A stretch of 64,000 bases of DNA, taken from NCBI RefSeq assembly GCF_963675165.1, contig NC_087389.1, positions 5,876,621-5,940,620 of the forward strand, in the 5' to 3' direction. Shown here piece after piece: positions 9,301 to 20,565 of this stretch. Position numbers and translations under genes: made by a program. Position 1 is the stretch's first letter. Each line of letters begins with the position of its first letter. The notes below the pieces were generated by a model. That model was not told the DNA's origin and did no database searches. It saw only the letters and a program-made list of their open reading frames with translations. Origin of the DNA: Halichondria panicea. Its lineage: Eukaryota; Porifera; Demospongiae; Suberitida; Halichondriidae.

Positions 9301-11801
9301 AATATTTACGTATAGTGCTACATAACTACCAGAGTATTGCAGCTGATGTCTCTTTCTTTCAGTGTTAACATCTGAGGAGCCTTCACCAGGGAAACAAAGA
9401 TAAACTTCTAAATAGTATATAGTTGCAATTTACCGGAAGGTAACAGATTTTCAGAATCAGTAATTTAGTAAGTCCTAAAGTGATGTATATGCCAATGCAT
9501 GTACTTACCAGATTGTGGCTGCTGATCACTCTTTCTCTCAGTACAAGTACCTCCCGCGTACGTAGCAGACAATGGTTTTCCTAATTATGAGTAAATAAAT
9601 TAACTTTTAATTATACAAAAAACTACTGTACTCACCAGAACCTTCGCTACTGTCCAGCCAGATTTTATGTTCATCACTGAGCTCTCCCCACACACGTGTC
9701 TGAAGGGAGCACTTCCAAAACTTACAGCCACTCCGTTCGATCACATCAGCAAGATGTAATTTGCCAGTGCTCTTCTTGCATGGGCAAAAGATGGCTGTCT
9801 TGGGTGTGTCGTTGTTGTAATGCAACACTGCACAGGACAATTTAATGCTGTGCAAAATTTCGTTTCGAATCATAGGGCATACTTCATTGCGAAGAGAAAC
9901 AGGGATGTCGATATACACTTCCATATATGAGAAGGAGTCGATCAGAGTCACGGTACACGGGAGATCGGAGATTTCATACTGGATACAATTTTTAGCAAAA
10001 ATGCTTGTTTCGCCAGAAGGGAGCAAAACTTTCCAGCCCACCCTCTTGATCATGTCCACAACTAGACAGCAAAAGACTCCAGAGCGAATACACCCACTAC
10101 GAAAGTAGACAGCAAGGGGCGCTATTGTGAACGACGAACGAATTTTGTCTAACTCAGCAGGTGGGATAGATGTGAGTAGAGATGGCATGAAGAACTCGGC
10201 TTGGTGGGTAGTGGCCTCCACTAGTGCAATGGGAGCAATCACGAGAAGCTCTTTCATGATCAACAGCATGTCTTCTGGAGAAAAGATACCTTCAACGTAA
10301 TGCTTCTTGAAAGGTCGTAGGAACTCTAAACTGACTATGCCTTTGTCTCGAAATCTCTTCCACTTGGCCTCAGTCCCTCTTGTGCTTAGAGTAGAGGATG
10401 ATTTGACTTCAGGAGTCCTCAGAGAGATGGCGTACTGTGAGAGCTCAGTGATCTTGTCTAGTGGAATCTGGGCATCCACAAACACTGTGTTGGGGAGAAT
10501 GGAGGGATAGTAGTGCGCTATACACACGTTGTCAAAGAAGACCAGAGCAGCTTCAAGATCTTGGAGCACGTAATGAAATCGAGTGGCTAATCGGAGACAT
10601 TCTTGCTTGCTCAGTACACCTCGCTCGAGAGTGGCAGATAAACTCTGGAGAAGTGAATCCAAGAAGGACCACCAGATGGGCATTTTGACTTGTAGCGGAA
10701 TAGAGCATTCAACAGCACTTCTAATCCTATCGGCAGTGGCCAGTGAATCGTCATCTCGGCTGATCGTGTTGAGACCAAAAATCAGATTGTTCAACGCAAG
10801 ATCGTTGTACACCAATAGCTTCTTGATATCGGGTGGCAGCATGTCGAGAATCTCTTGATTCCTCTTGATAAGAGTATCCAAGCTCTTGAGCTGATCTAAG
10901 AACGTGCCCACAAAGATCATCTTTGGCTTCTTGTCTTGTGAGGTATGGGACTCAATGGATCGAATGAGACTCTGAAGTGTCTCCTCGAGGGTCATGTGAG
11001 ATGCATGAGGACTACCAACAAGCTGCCCATCCTTGTAGTACTCGTCAGAAGGGAAACTGGAGAGTTCGTCAATCAAACGTAGGACTATCAACGCCACTGA
11101 AATGTGCTTGATGAAGAGAGGGCTGATGTCGTGGAATTGCGGCTGACCGCCGCAGTCGGTAACGTACACCCAGTTGGAATCAAACAGTTCTCCTTCTTGC
11201 TGGTCACTGCTCGACAGTTTGCGAGTTCTCTGTGTGGCTGGCTTCAGCTCTTCTGCCACACCACTCACTACACTCGCTATCACTTCATCGATGGCTTCGT
11301 CCAAAAATCTTGCAGAGCCAGAAAGTTCATCGGAATCGTTCGATGGGCTGGATTTGGAACCAGATTTTGTCTTGGTTGTGGTCATCCTCTTGGGAATCCT
11401 TAATGCCGTGATCATCTTTTTCAAGCTCTTGGCAATTCTTGATGCCGTGGATTGATCGGTGCTTCTTTCAACTAAACGATCGGTACTTTTTCCAACTAGG
11501 TGATCGGTGCTTTCTTTTGGTAGCTTGGCGATGATTTGAGCTAGTAGATTGAGCAGCTTTGACTGAGACATCTCTTCCCAGCCTCTTCCAGTTGTTTTGA
11601 ATTTTGCATTGGACACGGGGCGAATGCGTACTGGCTTTTCCATACAAGGAGTGCTGTCACGCTGTAGTGGAGGGGGCTTGTCAGTTAGCAGGTGCTTGAG
11701 GTTGGTCTTCCCTGTTCCCGCCGGTCCAAACACGAGCATGTTGACAATGTTGACCAAGACGTGTCCGTGCTTCATCGCCTCATCAAACAACCGCTTTGAT
11801 T
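6318..11801 (-). CDS. ROC-COR GTPase with C-terminal Death domains, 14 exons, 5' end not found
   Basis: Fourteen minus-strand exons join in one open frame: 11801-9636, 9580-9509, 9371-9330, 9227-9174, 9115-9044, 8941-8867, 8804-8742, 8691-8629, 8329-8211, 7936-7672, 7510-7445, 7283-7209, 6879-6537 and 6330-6318. All have GT-AG borders. The product is at least 1,160 residues: a ROC-like GTPase with COR-like region, a variable linker made of tiny exons, a half Death domain, a full Death domain, more linker, and a final Death domain ending SVQE-stop. ROCO proteins are GTP-regulated dimeric switches and Death domains assemble signalling platforms, so an innate-immune or cell-death sensor is inferred. 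The first exon starts in phase 1 after TTTAG, so upstream exons must exist. The tail is paralogous to that of the NACHT-LRR gene at 38.7-47.2 kb. Confidence 0.72.
6537..6879 (-). CDS. C-terminal Death-domain exon
   Basis: The exon starts GAGGLRTVTIEELKERTKV and continues DSQLDTEIEETDMWDLADHF, YPAMLGLSPAEQKDVK, TLKVWRQHNPGAATYRAL and EELATYICQ. The Trp in LKVWRQ and the ATYRAL motif are hallmarks of this Death-domain group. The exon leaves in phase 2 and joins a 13-base terminal coding piece (6330-6318) giving SVQE-stop. The paralog 39301-38959 is 343 bases, the same length. Confidence 0.75.
7209..7510 (-). CDS. Two further mini linker exons between the Death domains
   Basis: Exon 7510-7445 (66 bases) is another GKPSSATGGTCTERKCDQQQ cassette. 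Exon 7283-7209 (75 bases) reads DVTEGDTSQDVLTSYPHTIP. Both are phase 1-1. The second type recurs at 43788-43702, 41575-41502 and 39737-39642 in the paralogous gene. Confidence 0.65.
7672..7936 (-). CDS. Death-domain exon
   Basis: An 88-residue domain starts ALTINDLQHVYEKLHE. It keeps classic Death-fold features: HWFDLGLALGL (helices 1-2), VLTKINIKCC, LREMLAKLL, VTWSLLSDAL and VDLINLADSI (helices 5-6). It is bounded by AG at 7937 and GTAACT. The paralog 42225-41961 has the same length (265 bases) with a handful of substitutions, indicating constraint or recent duplication. Confidence 0.75.
8211..8329 (-). CDS. Half Death-domain exon
   Basis: The exon begins after CTGTTACAG and reads IMEDVCKKTGVRDQQL, then NQEIPESDIILIAGKCPHLL, and ends HK before GTAGGC. 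It matches the N-terminal half of sponge-type Death domains, as seen in the exon at 6879-6537 (VTDSQLDTEIEETDMWDLAD). The C-terminal half is missing; the next exon instead starts a complete Death domain. It enters in phase 1 and leaves in phase 0. The paralog is at 43163-43045. Confidence 0.65.
8629..9580 (-). CDS. Array of seven mini linker exons, all phase 1-1
   Basis: Exons of 72, 42, 54, 72, 75, 63 and 63 bases (9580-9509, 9371-9330, 9227-9174, 9115-9044, 8941-8867, 8804-8742, 8691-8629) each start and end in phase 1 and are multiples of three. Two related sequence types are present. One reads GKPSSATGGTCT then ERKSDQQQYS. The other reads SSPVMEPVCRMSDQYT, NSVMEDVCTEVHDHDQ or LSPAMEHVVNTTSD. 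The second type resembles the start of the half Death-domain exon (VMEDVCKKTGVRDQQL). The encoded linkers are polar and low in hydrophobic residues. Any subset could be skipped without changing frame. Confidence 0.7.
9636..11801 (-). CDS. ROC-COR head exon of the Death-domain gene
   Basis: A single 2,166-base exon opens with ESKRLFDEAMKHGH. The Walker A loop is GPAGTGKT. The switch II motif is DCGGQPQFHD about 190 residues later. A G4-like VGTFLD replaces the usual NKxD, and a COR-like region follows (WWSFLDSLLQSL, then FFDNVCIAHYYPSILP). Between Walker A and switch II lies a Ser/Lys-rich insert with a short internal repeat of the type STDxLV. The frame could extend upstream to an ATG at 11898, but that stretch is a TG-repeat translation (TYTHTHT), so the splice acceptor at 11802 is preferred. 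The exon ends in phase 1 at a GTGAGT donor, matching the linker exon that follows. Confidence 0.75.
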
Positions 11802-11944
11802 CTAAACGTGCTAGATGTGCTAGATGTGCTATAGATGTATGTGTATGTGTGTATGTGGTGTTAGAAATGTTATCTATTATGACAAGATGGACTACCATAA
11901 AAATTGGATTATCAGCGCTTATTCGATTATAAGAGTACGTTTAT

Positions 11945-12537
11945 TTAAGCGCATGCTCAACTGCAGGTTTTTTGTTTGAATTGAAGCGCTTTTCTTAAGT
12001 AATTCTCCTTCTTGCTGATCACTGCTCGACAGTTGGTCAGTTTCCTGTGTGGCTGGCTTCAGCTCTTCTGCCATACCACTCACTACACTCGCTATCACTT
12101 CATCGATGGCTTTGTTCAACTTTCTTGAAAGTGCATCAGAATCGTTGTTTGACGGGCACGAATTTGAATCAAAAATACGCTCAACGGAATCAGAAATTGG
12201 CTCGGCTGTGGTCATCTTCTTCAAGCTCTCAGCAATCTTTGATGCTTTCTTTTGGTAGCTTTGCAATGATTTGAGCTAGTATAGCTTGCACAGCTTTGAT
12301 TGAGACATCTCTTCCCAGCCTCTTCCTTTGAATTTTGCGTTGGACACTGGTCGAATGCGTACTGGCTTTTCCATACAAGGAGTGCTGTCGCTGTAGTGGA
12401 GGGGGCTTGTCAGTTAGCAGGTGATTGAGGTTGGTCTTCCCTGTTTCCGCCGGTCCAAACACGAGCATGTTGACAATGTTGACCAAGAGGTGTCCGTGCT
12501 TCATCCCCTCATCAAACAACCGCTTCGATTCTAAACA
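11945..12537 (-). pseudogene. Truncated tandem copy of the ROC-COR exon start
   Basis: Directly upstream of the ROC-COR exon, the minus strand repeats its first ~500 bases from ESKRLFDEGMKHGH. The Walker A loop has changed to GPAETGKT. The copy is frameshifted twice (after PPPLQR and around KLPKES) and ends abruptly at SSDQQEGEL, before the DCGGQ motif. It retains the TTTAG acceptor at its start. It looks like a dead partial tandem duplication; the intact exon may be spliced past it. Confidence 0.7.
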
Positions 12538-12599
12538 GGATGTGTAAATGTAACTAACTATATGCAATACTTCAGAGCTAGGTGACAAGATGGACTACC

Positions 12600-14075
12600 A
12601 TAGAAACTGGATTATTAGCGCATGCGCTCATGCATGGGGTCAATAGCAGAGCTCTATAATGCAGTCATATTCTAGCCCCACCCAGTAACCAGATATCTCT
12701 GTGACGAGTAATGTTTCGAGGCAAGCTAACTCGATCTATATCATAATTAATATTATGTTACAGTTTATTTTACAGTTCATTTCACATAAATTCATAATTA
12801 TTATAAAAACAATTATATTGACCATGCAAGAACTTGGAACAAAAGGACGTCTCACATTCTCTCAGCATGATCAGACAAGGTAACAGCATGCCCAGAGAGT
12901 CCTTCCAGATACATGGATATCACCAGCTATAATTATAGCTACCATGCACTGTACAAGCTAGCTCATAGAAATCAATTTAAAATGTTCATCAAATAATTAT
13001 TATTATCTTTCGCATGCCGTGTAAACGTAGCGGGTCATTTTCGTGGGGGAAAAATCCGTTCAACTCGAACAGGTGATGTTTGTGATCTTGAGTGAAAATG
13101 TTCATTGCCTGCACTGCATTGCATGCGTTCCAGTAAACCACGCCTAGGTCAGCTTTCCCACGAAAATGATAACGAATATCTTACCCCACAAAAATTATCT
13201 GCTATATGGTAGTCTGTCAATTGGCTTGGCATAATCAACCCTACAGGTTAGGTAGTCCATTGGTTTGGATATAGCCTCAACAAAACAAGTTATTAGTGTT
13301 TCAGATTTTGATGTTAAAGTCCCCCACAGGCCTCAGGGTTAAATGTATTGACATTCTGCGCAACCAAGACAGTGTGAAAACACAATACAATAACAGTACT
13401 TGTGATCACACATACATGTTGTATTGTAAACAAAATTACATCAAATCATACGTAACTTGGTGCATGTACAATAGAGTACATTGAGTGTGGAAGGCAACTA
13501 GGTAGCTCTAGTTATACAATAGAAAAGCATTTAATGGAAGGACCGGCATCGATCTGCTACAAACAATGGATACAGCAGCTGTACGTACATAAACCTTTAA
13601 AGCTTGCTAAGTGAGTGACCCACCAATGACAGGGAATGTGGCTGATCATTACAGGAATGTGCTATGAATGAATTAACATGATGATGTCACTAAGTACACA
13701 GTACAACGTTACCAACCCAATCACTCAATCACAGTGACTGTACATGTATGTGTGCATATTGATGCAATGTCTGATAAACAGTATCCATAATTAATTATAA
13801 CACATGTACCACAGTGTGTGGAATATAGTCAAAGGAACAATGCTCTAGCTTGATCAAACCAGGACCACATGGAAGGGAGTAAGCAACTAATACACACCAT
13901 ATAAATACATGTCAGGTATGTCAAACACACTTGTAGTAATGTAATTTGTGTGTGTTGACCAAGGCTAGGCAGGCTAATCATAGATTAAGTCTACGCATGT
14001 GCTTGTGCAATTAATTCATGATTTGAGTGGTTGCATACAAACCTTATTAAGGTAATGAAAGAGGTGAAGCCAACA
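12600..14075. other. No gene recognised
   Basis: AT-rich sequence with many TACATGTAC-type motifs. Around 13,035-13,205 a pair of inverted pieces (TCATTTTCGTGGG and CCCACGAAAATGA, with CTGCTATATGGTA outside) looks like a decayed member of the CGCTATAC-ended MITE family. Nothing coding could be supported on either strand. Confidence 0.5.
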
Positions 14076-14079
14076 GTTT

Positions 14080-14990
14080 AATAAGAGCGGGATTACCAAC
14101 ATTGAAACATTGAGACAGCTCGCAACAGCTGTACGTACACACTACATGTATACAGTAGAGGACAAATTAAAGTTTATGATGCGTTTGTTAACCCGAGGCA
14201 CTCCACAGGCTATAGTAGTCAATCTGTGTGTCTGTGGATATGAGTCTATACTCACCCGGATGTGATAGCACTGTATTGGTACCATGGATAGCCTCAACAC
14301 AACAAGGTTTTATAATATTAAAGGTTAAAGCTTTGTTGTCGAGCAAAAGCTAAAAAGCATGAACTGCACTGCAAGTTGTCCTAGATGTACACGTGACTTT
14401 GACTCGAGGCTGTAAACGTATAGACCTCAAACTAACACCGAGGGTTTGCACTTCAGTTTGATTTTGTTGCACAAACAAAATAATTGTTTTTGTGCATGTG
14501 CGCTCAAGCTTGCAATATATAGGTACTGAGAGCAAAAACATTTTAACTTTCCTCGTAAATAATTGGAAAATGCAGAGCGGGATTACAAACATTGTACAAT
14601 GGATTTTGTACGTACAGTCTACTAATAACTATAGTCACGGTAGAGGACAAATTAACGTTTCTGTTCTGTTTGCATATAATTATAGTCTCTGCATTTGTGC
14701 TGATTCTGTTGCAAAAGCCAGTGGGAAATGCAGTAGCTAGGAAGGTACTGAGAGCGAGCGGAAAACATTTGAACGCCCAAGCACAGGAAGCCACACCCAC
14801 TTTCCTGCGCATGACAGGTGTGGTCACTAAACGTACAAAAGCTCAATCTGAATACCTAGTGCTGCTCACTGCTTATGAATAGCTCCACTTTAGCTTATAC
14901 TATAAGGCCTAGAGGGGTGCTCATCTCATAGCTGGATAAGCAAAACAATTGTTTTTGTGCATGTGCAATCAAGCTTGCAATATCAAACCA
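14080..14990. repeat. Tandem duplication, period about 470-490 bases
   Basis: AGAGCGGGATTACxAACATTG occurs near 14,087 and 14,575. GTAGAGGACAAATTAA occurs near 14,156 and 14,640. TTGTTTTTGTGCATGTGC occurs near 14,484 and 14,949. The spacing is consistent with one imperfect duplication. No coding function is seen. Confidence 0.55.
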
Positions 14991-15213
14991 CTAATCATAT
15001 TCATAGTAATTAAGGCTGATAATGTAAACACAGTAATCACTAAACTATGCACAGGTGGTACAGTCAAATTCCTCAGTCACCAAATATTCCAGTTATATGG
15101 TACTATATGCGAACGAAACAGAAACTTTAATTTGGCAAGTTGCTACAGGTACGAGTGATTGCAACTATGAGCATCAACACTCACTGTACTATAAAGTTCC
15201 TTGCTCCCCTCAC

Positions 15214-15765
15214 CTTCCTTTCTCCGCCTCTCCTCTGGTCTTCCTCGTATCTCAGCAATCTTATTCTCACTGTTATGTATGAACCCCTCACGCCTTTGTA
15301 TCTCTGAGACACACTTCTTGATCTTCCCCTCCACCTCCTCCAGCTCTCCCTGCAGTTGTCTCCGGTCCTGGTCAGTGATGTCACCAGACAGTCTCTGTTG
15401 GAGGGCAGCTCTTCTCTGGGGGAGTAAAGAATATATATACGACTGAATGAACATTCCACCAAATAGAACATGCAGCTGATACAAATCACTACTGCACGTT
15501 ATAAGGTTAACAAATTGCGTGCAATCCACATAACAAAATATAAAGGTCAGCAACCACTAACCTATTCAATCAGTAAAAGTGGACTTATAAAACATACACA
15601 AAGGTAGACAAAAAGCAACCATTCATCATACAATGGACAGTACATGTACACACATTGTCGTTCTGCTAGACTACGTGTACCACTCTAACCACGAGAGTAG
15701 TAAGTGCAACTGTCAACACTCACCGTCTTTTGACTCTTGAGTTTACTCTCATTAATAGCATTCCT
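15214..15765 (-). CDS. Coiled-coil exons, unknown protein
   Basis: Exon 15765-15724 (42 bases, RNAINESKLKSQKT) and exon 15415-15214 (reading RRAALQQRLSGDITDQDR, then LEEVEGKIKKCVSEIQRR) both have AG and GT borders. The composition is a highly charged helix with heptad-like spacing, so a coiled-coil rod is likely. The exons are in the same orientation as the microexon-like cassettes upstream. No family could be assigned. Confidence 0.45.
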
Positions 15766-15929
15766 CTGGACAAGGTGAACAAGACAAGAGTGATTAGACT
15801 GTGTGTTTATGGTCACACATTATGAGTTGTCTATAGGTGTCGCTACGAGGGTCAGGTAAGGATATGAGACTATTACAAACTGAATGCACATGAGGTGTAC
15901 GGTATGTTTGCCAACATTGTTTGACTCAC

Positions 15930-18128
15930 TCTCTATTGTTCCAGATATTCAGTAACCATGGAAATGTATGGAGAGAAAAGAATATAATCACAAACCTGTA
16001 CACTATGATGTCAATAATTTATATTACACGGCATGTTCTCATACGTACAAATCAAACATTACTGACACAAGTACAGTCACAAGTCAGTGCAGTGTCCCGC
16101 TCACCTTCTGTTTAGTCCAATGAGACACCAGCGTAAGACACACATGGAAACAGAGAGAGGGGGATGATGGTAGGAGCAGTGAGTGCATTCATACATGTCT
16201 GTATACTGTAACTTACATTCTGTTGTTCCAGTAATCATTAGCAGTAGTCACATTAACAAGCAGTAGGACACGGACATGTAGAGAAATGAACATGTTCAAA
16301 TACACGAATGCATTCACACACGTATACATCAATTATTGCAAGTACACGTCTGTACAGCATGAAACTATCAAGAGCAGTACCAATCCTAAATAAAGCCACA
16401 CAATTTCTGCCTTCATGCAGTAGTACATGTACACAAGTCAGTCTAGTTTGCCATTAAATATATAATGCTCAGCTAGCGCACACTGACAATAATAAACTCA
16501 CAGTCTGTTGTTGAGTAACAGTCCACAGAGGGTACATGTGAGAAGAGAGGGATATGAACACACTGGTAGTAAATCAGTACACACACTGGCTAGTACACAC
16601 ACAGGTACTTAGTACTAGCAATGGCAGATAATGGAAGGGTCAGTGGGTGGGTCAGTGAAAGGGACGGTAAACGGTACAACAAGCATCTTACATGTACAAC
16701 TTTGATACGTATGATTTTGTTTGTCGTACAATACAACACACGCACTCCATGAGACACACACACAATCACAACATACCTCAATGGTACTCTGAGAGACATC
16801 AAATGGTACATGTGAGGGAGAGATTTAATCTTAACACACATACAAGACATCAGATCAGTTGAACGCTGGTGTGTATGGGACTGACTACACATAGCAACAA
16901 GTGGAATACATCTAGACCTGGCACATTAAAGCTCTTGGGAACAATCTTGAGAAACCAAGAACTTAATTAGTTGGGGAATTTACATGTACACAATGTACAC
17001 AATGCATGTACATGTGTGGTATTTCTAAATTGTGCGTAAAAATAATTGGACTATGAATAGTACAAGGTTACTGTTCGGAAATTTACCTACATGCAGATTT
17101 AGGAAAGTTAGTCAGTACAAACATTTTGGGCAAGTTTGGAGCATGTGTAATGTGCCCTGGCCTACACCTGGGGTAACCACAAACTGGGAGGCTGATATCG
17201 TCCTCGTAGCCGTGGTCTACCCTATACGAGGGAGAGGGTCAGCTCTAGAGGACAAGGGACACACTAGTCATGCTAGGTAACCAGTACATCCGTACACATT
17301 GCAGCTGAACCATTTTAGTGTATGGACATTGAGTACCCGTAAGAAGCTCACCTTCTACAGTAGTCCAAATCAGTGTGAGGTCCAACATAGGAATGAGTGT
17401 GTGCATGGGAAGAGACAAACACGATAATGTACCAACTTAGATGCATATTCTATGAACCAACAAAAGTATTAAAAGTACAACCTAAATTAAATTAAATTAA
17501 ATAAGTTTTGTAGTTGGCAATATGCAAATTGAGAGATAAAGACATTTTATGATTTCCTACAATTAGTGTAGGAGTTCCTATAGTAACCATTAAAATAAGT
17601 GTACACGTGCAAACACAACTTACATGCTGTTGATCCAGAGAGGGAGAGTCCACAGGGCAAACACGTGGGAAGATAGTAAATGAATGATTACGAGATTGAA
17701 TGTGATCATACTAAATATTTCCCTATATAACACTATGGCACTGCACACACACAAGAGTAATAATGGGGAAGTAGAAACATCACAGAATATGCAACAGGCA
17801 CTAAATACTCTGACAACACACACCAACTTACAATCTGTTGTTTCAGAGGGTCAGTCAAAGGTGAGGTGGAGATGCATGAAATGGAAGGAAGAGAACATTA
17901 GTGCAGTGATAAAGCCAAACATGCAGACTGAAACACTTGATTAACCATGCATACTTTCAGGGAATACTATACGAGTAGATCTACTGGTCTCAATTAAGGA
18001 ATAGTATCACATTCAGTTATCCGTATGTGCTCTTCTTTACACTGTCTACCTCCTAACAACAAGTGCTCAGAGCACAAGCATGTCAGCTTGGTAGAATGTG
18101 ATTGCACACAACGTACCTCAATGTTCCA
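15930..18128 (-). other. Series of nine microexon-like cassettes (3 or 12 nt between AG and GT)
   Basis: Nine times the minus strand shows a block of about 45 bases ending in an AG, then 3 or 12 bases, then a good donor. Candidate microexons lie at 18128-18117 (12 nt), 17834-17832, 17626-17624, 17354-17352, 16788-16777 (12 nt), 16504-16502, 16219-16217, 16107-16105 and 15932-15930. Typical forms are CAACAG-ATT-GTAAGT and CTCAG-AGTACCATTGAG-GTATGT. The order suggests a four-cassette unit duplicated once. Whether the real exon is 3 nt or a longer exon using an unseen acceptor cannot be decided from the sequence. Confidence 0.35.
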
Positions 18129-18641
18129 CTGTTGTCCATCCAGAGAGAGTGGTACATGTGGAGAGAACAACAACATGAGATAAAACACCTCACACTGACA
18201 GGGTAGAGTGTAGGCACTATACTGTGATGAATGAATGATGCCAAGTGTGTTTATGGGTGGTCAACAAGTACATCTAGGCACTAGGAGAATGAACTGATCA
18301 TTGAATATCTATCTATCATGTGAATATCATACCCTATCCCAATCATCGGGAGTGAGTCCGTCCATCAACTGTGGGGAACTAGCAGCATTCAGTGTTGTAG
18401 ATTCAGCCATTTTCAACCTCAAATTAGTTCTTTGTTGTTCAAGGGCTAGTTCAAAGATGGGCGTAGCTTGTAGGTTAAATGAGGGAATTCCCCACAGCAG
18501 CCAATTATGTAAGGGAATTCCCAGCAAGGAATTTGCTGAAATTTCATGCACATTAAAATTGTAGACCACAGTCAATAATTGTATCAAATGATCACTTGAG
18601 GACAACACAATGAATGAGGTATAATTATACAAAAACAAAGT

Positions 18642-18744
18642 GTGTAAATTATGTTCAGTTCAAGTCCTGGAAGCAGCTGTCACAGACTCTGACCAACTTC
18701 TTTGAGGAGGGCAGCTGGGTGCTTTGTGAAGTGCAGAATATCAT

Positions 18745-18780
<36 letters not shown>

Positions 18781-18786
18781 GGGGGG
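18642..18786. repeat. Third, partial copy of the 1775/50,823 repeat with TG tract
   Basis: The block CAGACTCTGACCAACTTC onward matches 1925-1998 and 50,970-51,050 and ends in a TG run. Sequence after it (18,790-18,920) also matches 51,100-51,225, placing this as the paralogous anchor of the 51 kb region. Confidence 0.65.
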
Positions 18787-19163
18787 ATCCATTAATTAAT
18801 TAATGTCTGAACATACGTAACAGTACATACATGACTGTACATGTAGACACGGCTTATAATAATCATCTGTTGGAATCTACAGGTAGGCAGTGGTATCCAT
18901 TAGTATGTGTTACTGAGGTATGCACTAGAATAGCCGAGCGTATATAGACTAACAGGGAATTAGTATCTGTGAGGTATGCAACGGAATAATAGCCCATACA
19001 CTGCATGTAGCAAACAGCCTTATTCTATACACTACTGCAATTACCAGCTAATTAAAAGCAGAACAGGGAGTTAGATACGTGTGCAATCCTGTACAATGAT
19101 AGCGTTCTATTAGAGAAACATGGTCGAATAAGCACACGCCCACACACTCACACGCCCACTCAC

Positions 19164-19989
19164 CCACACAGATGTTCTCCTCCATCCTGTAGCTACTCTT
19201 ACACTCATCACAGCCCTCGCTCCAGAGCAGCTCAGCTGACAAGAGACGCTGTGTGTGTGTGTGTGTGTGTGTGTGAGTGTTAGCTAGTACCAGCCAATCA
19301 AGTCATAGCCTTCTATTAGAGAAACATGGTCGAATAAGAACATGCCCACACACTCACACGCCCACTCACCCACGCAGATGTTCTCCTCCATCCTGTAGCC
19401 ACTCTTACACTCATCACAGCCCTCGCTCCAGAGCAGCTCAGCTGACAAGAGACGCTGTGTGTGTGTGTGTGTGTGTGTCCTAAAATCCTTATCATTACCA
19501 CAAAATCATCATAGAATGTTGCTATTCTAACAACATCCTGAGCAATGATGGCTTCCAGAAGTTGTATGGTACTTTTTGAGGGCTAATACTTTCTGGCTAA
19601 TCTGTGAGATAAAATTAGACCCTCGACAATTCCCCGCTATAAGGTGGTATCAATGGTAGATGCTCTTATCTACTCTTGGTGGTATGGAAACTCATATACA
19701 AATTATGGTGGGGATTTGAAGTAGAGTATGGGGTGGGACTAGCTTGCATATACCAGCAGATATACCTGTATAGCTACTAATCTGTCCACTGCATGTATGG
19801 AAAGCAGTGTGAAGGCTGAACAGCATGCAAGTCTCAGCATAAAGTGTTAATTGGTAGATCCCTACTGTTCTACATGGTCGAATAAGCACACGCCCACACA
19901 CTCACACGCCCACTCACCCACGCAGATGTTCTCCTCCATCCTGTAGCCACTCTTACACTCATCACAGCCCTCGCTCCAGAGCAGCTCAG
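19164..19989 (-). CDS. Three tandem copies of a cysteine-rich (CRELD furin-like) exon
   Basis: Exons 19989-19918, 19441-19370 and 19235-19164, each 72 bases, begin after CTTGTCAG and end before GTGAGTGG. Each reads ELLWSEGCDECKS, then YRMEENICVG, with Cys spacing like CRELD furin-type repeats. They lie downstream of, and in the same orientation as, the CRELD 5' exons at 22.5-23.1 kb, so they are probably its later exons, triplicated. Because that copy carries upstream stops, the coding state here is doubtful. Confidence 0.5.
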
Positions 19990-20425
19990 CTGACAAGAGA
20001 CTGTGTGTGTGTCCTAAAATCCTTATCATTACCACAAAATCACTATACAATGTTGCTATTCTAACAACATCCTGAGCAATGATGGCTTCCAGAACTTGTA
20101 TGGTACTTTTTGAGAGCTAATATTTTCTGGCTAATCTGTGAGATAAAATTAGACCCTCAACAATTACCCGCTATAAGGTGGTATCAATGGTAGATGCTCT
20201 TATCTACTCTTGGTGGTATGGAAACTCACATACAAATTAATTATGGTAAGGATTTGAAGTGGAGAATGGGCTGGGACTAGCTTGCATATACCAGCAGATA
20301 TACCTGTATAGCTACTAATCTGTCCACTGCATGTATGGAAAGCAGTGTGAAGGCTGAACAGCATGCAAGTCTCAGCATAAAGCGTTAATTGGTAGATCCC
20401 CACTGTTCTATGAGTTCCCATAGTC
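19370..20425. repeat. Tandem duplication, unit about 540 bases
   Basis: The segment from the cysteine-rich exon through CTAAAATCCTTATCATTACC to GGTAGATCCC appears at about 19,370-19,868 and again at 19,918-20,402 with roughly 95 percent identity by eye. A shorter upstream copy (19,120-19,260) carries only the exon. Confidence 0.75.
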
Positions 20426-20565
20426 TAGTTCTAGAAGCCATCATTGCTCTTCTTATTTATAACTATACTACATGCATGTACATGTATTTATACTATTTGC
20501 ATAGCAACATTGTATGGTGGTTTGTGGTAATGCAGTGAATGATTTAGCAAGGTCTGTGCTAACAT

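Noticed and set aside
9845..11455. Several plus-strand ORFs opposite the ROC-COR exon
   Set aside because: They are antisense shadows of a long conserved coding exon and have no domain content.
11802..11898. N-terminal extension MVVHLVIIDN... of the ROC-COR ORF
   Set aside because: It is a translation of a TG microsatellite. The partial copy at 12.5 kb diverges exactly at the TTTAG acceptor, supporting a splice site there.
17032..17280. 82-residue plus-strand ORF
   Set aside because: No homology recognised and no splice-bounded conservation; it overlaps a spacer between microexon-like cassettes.
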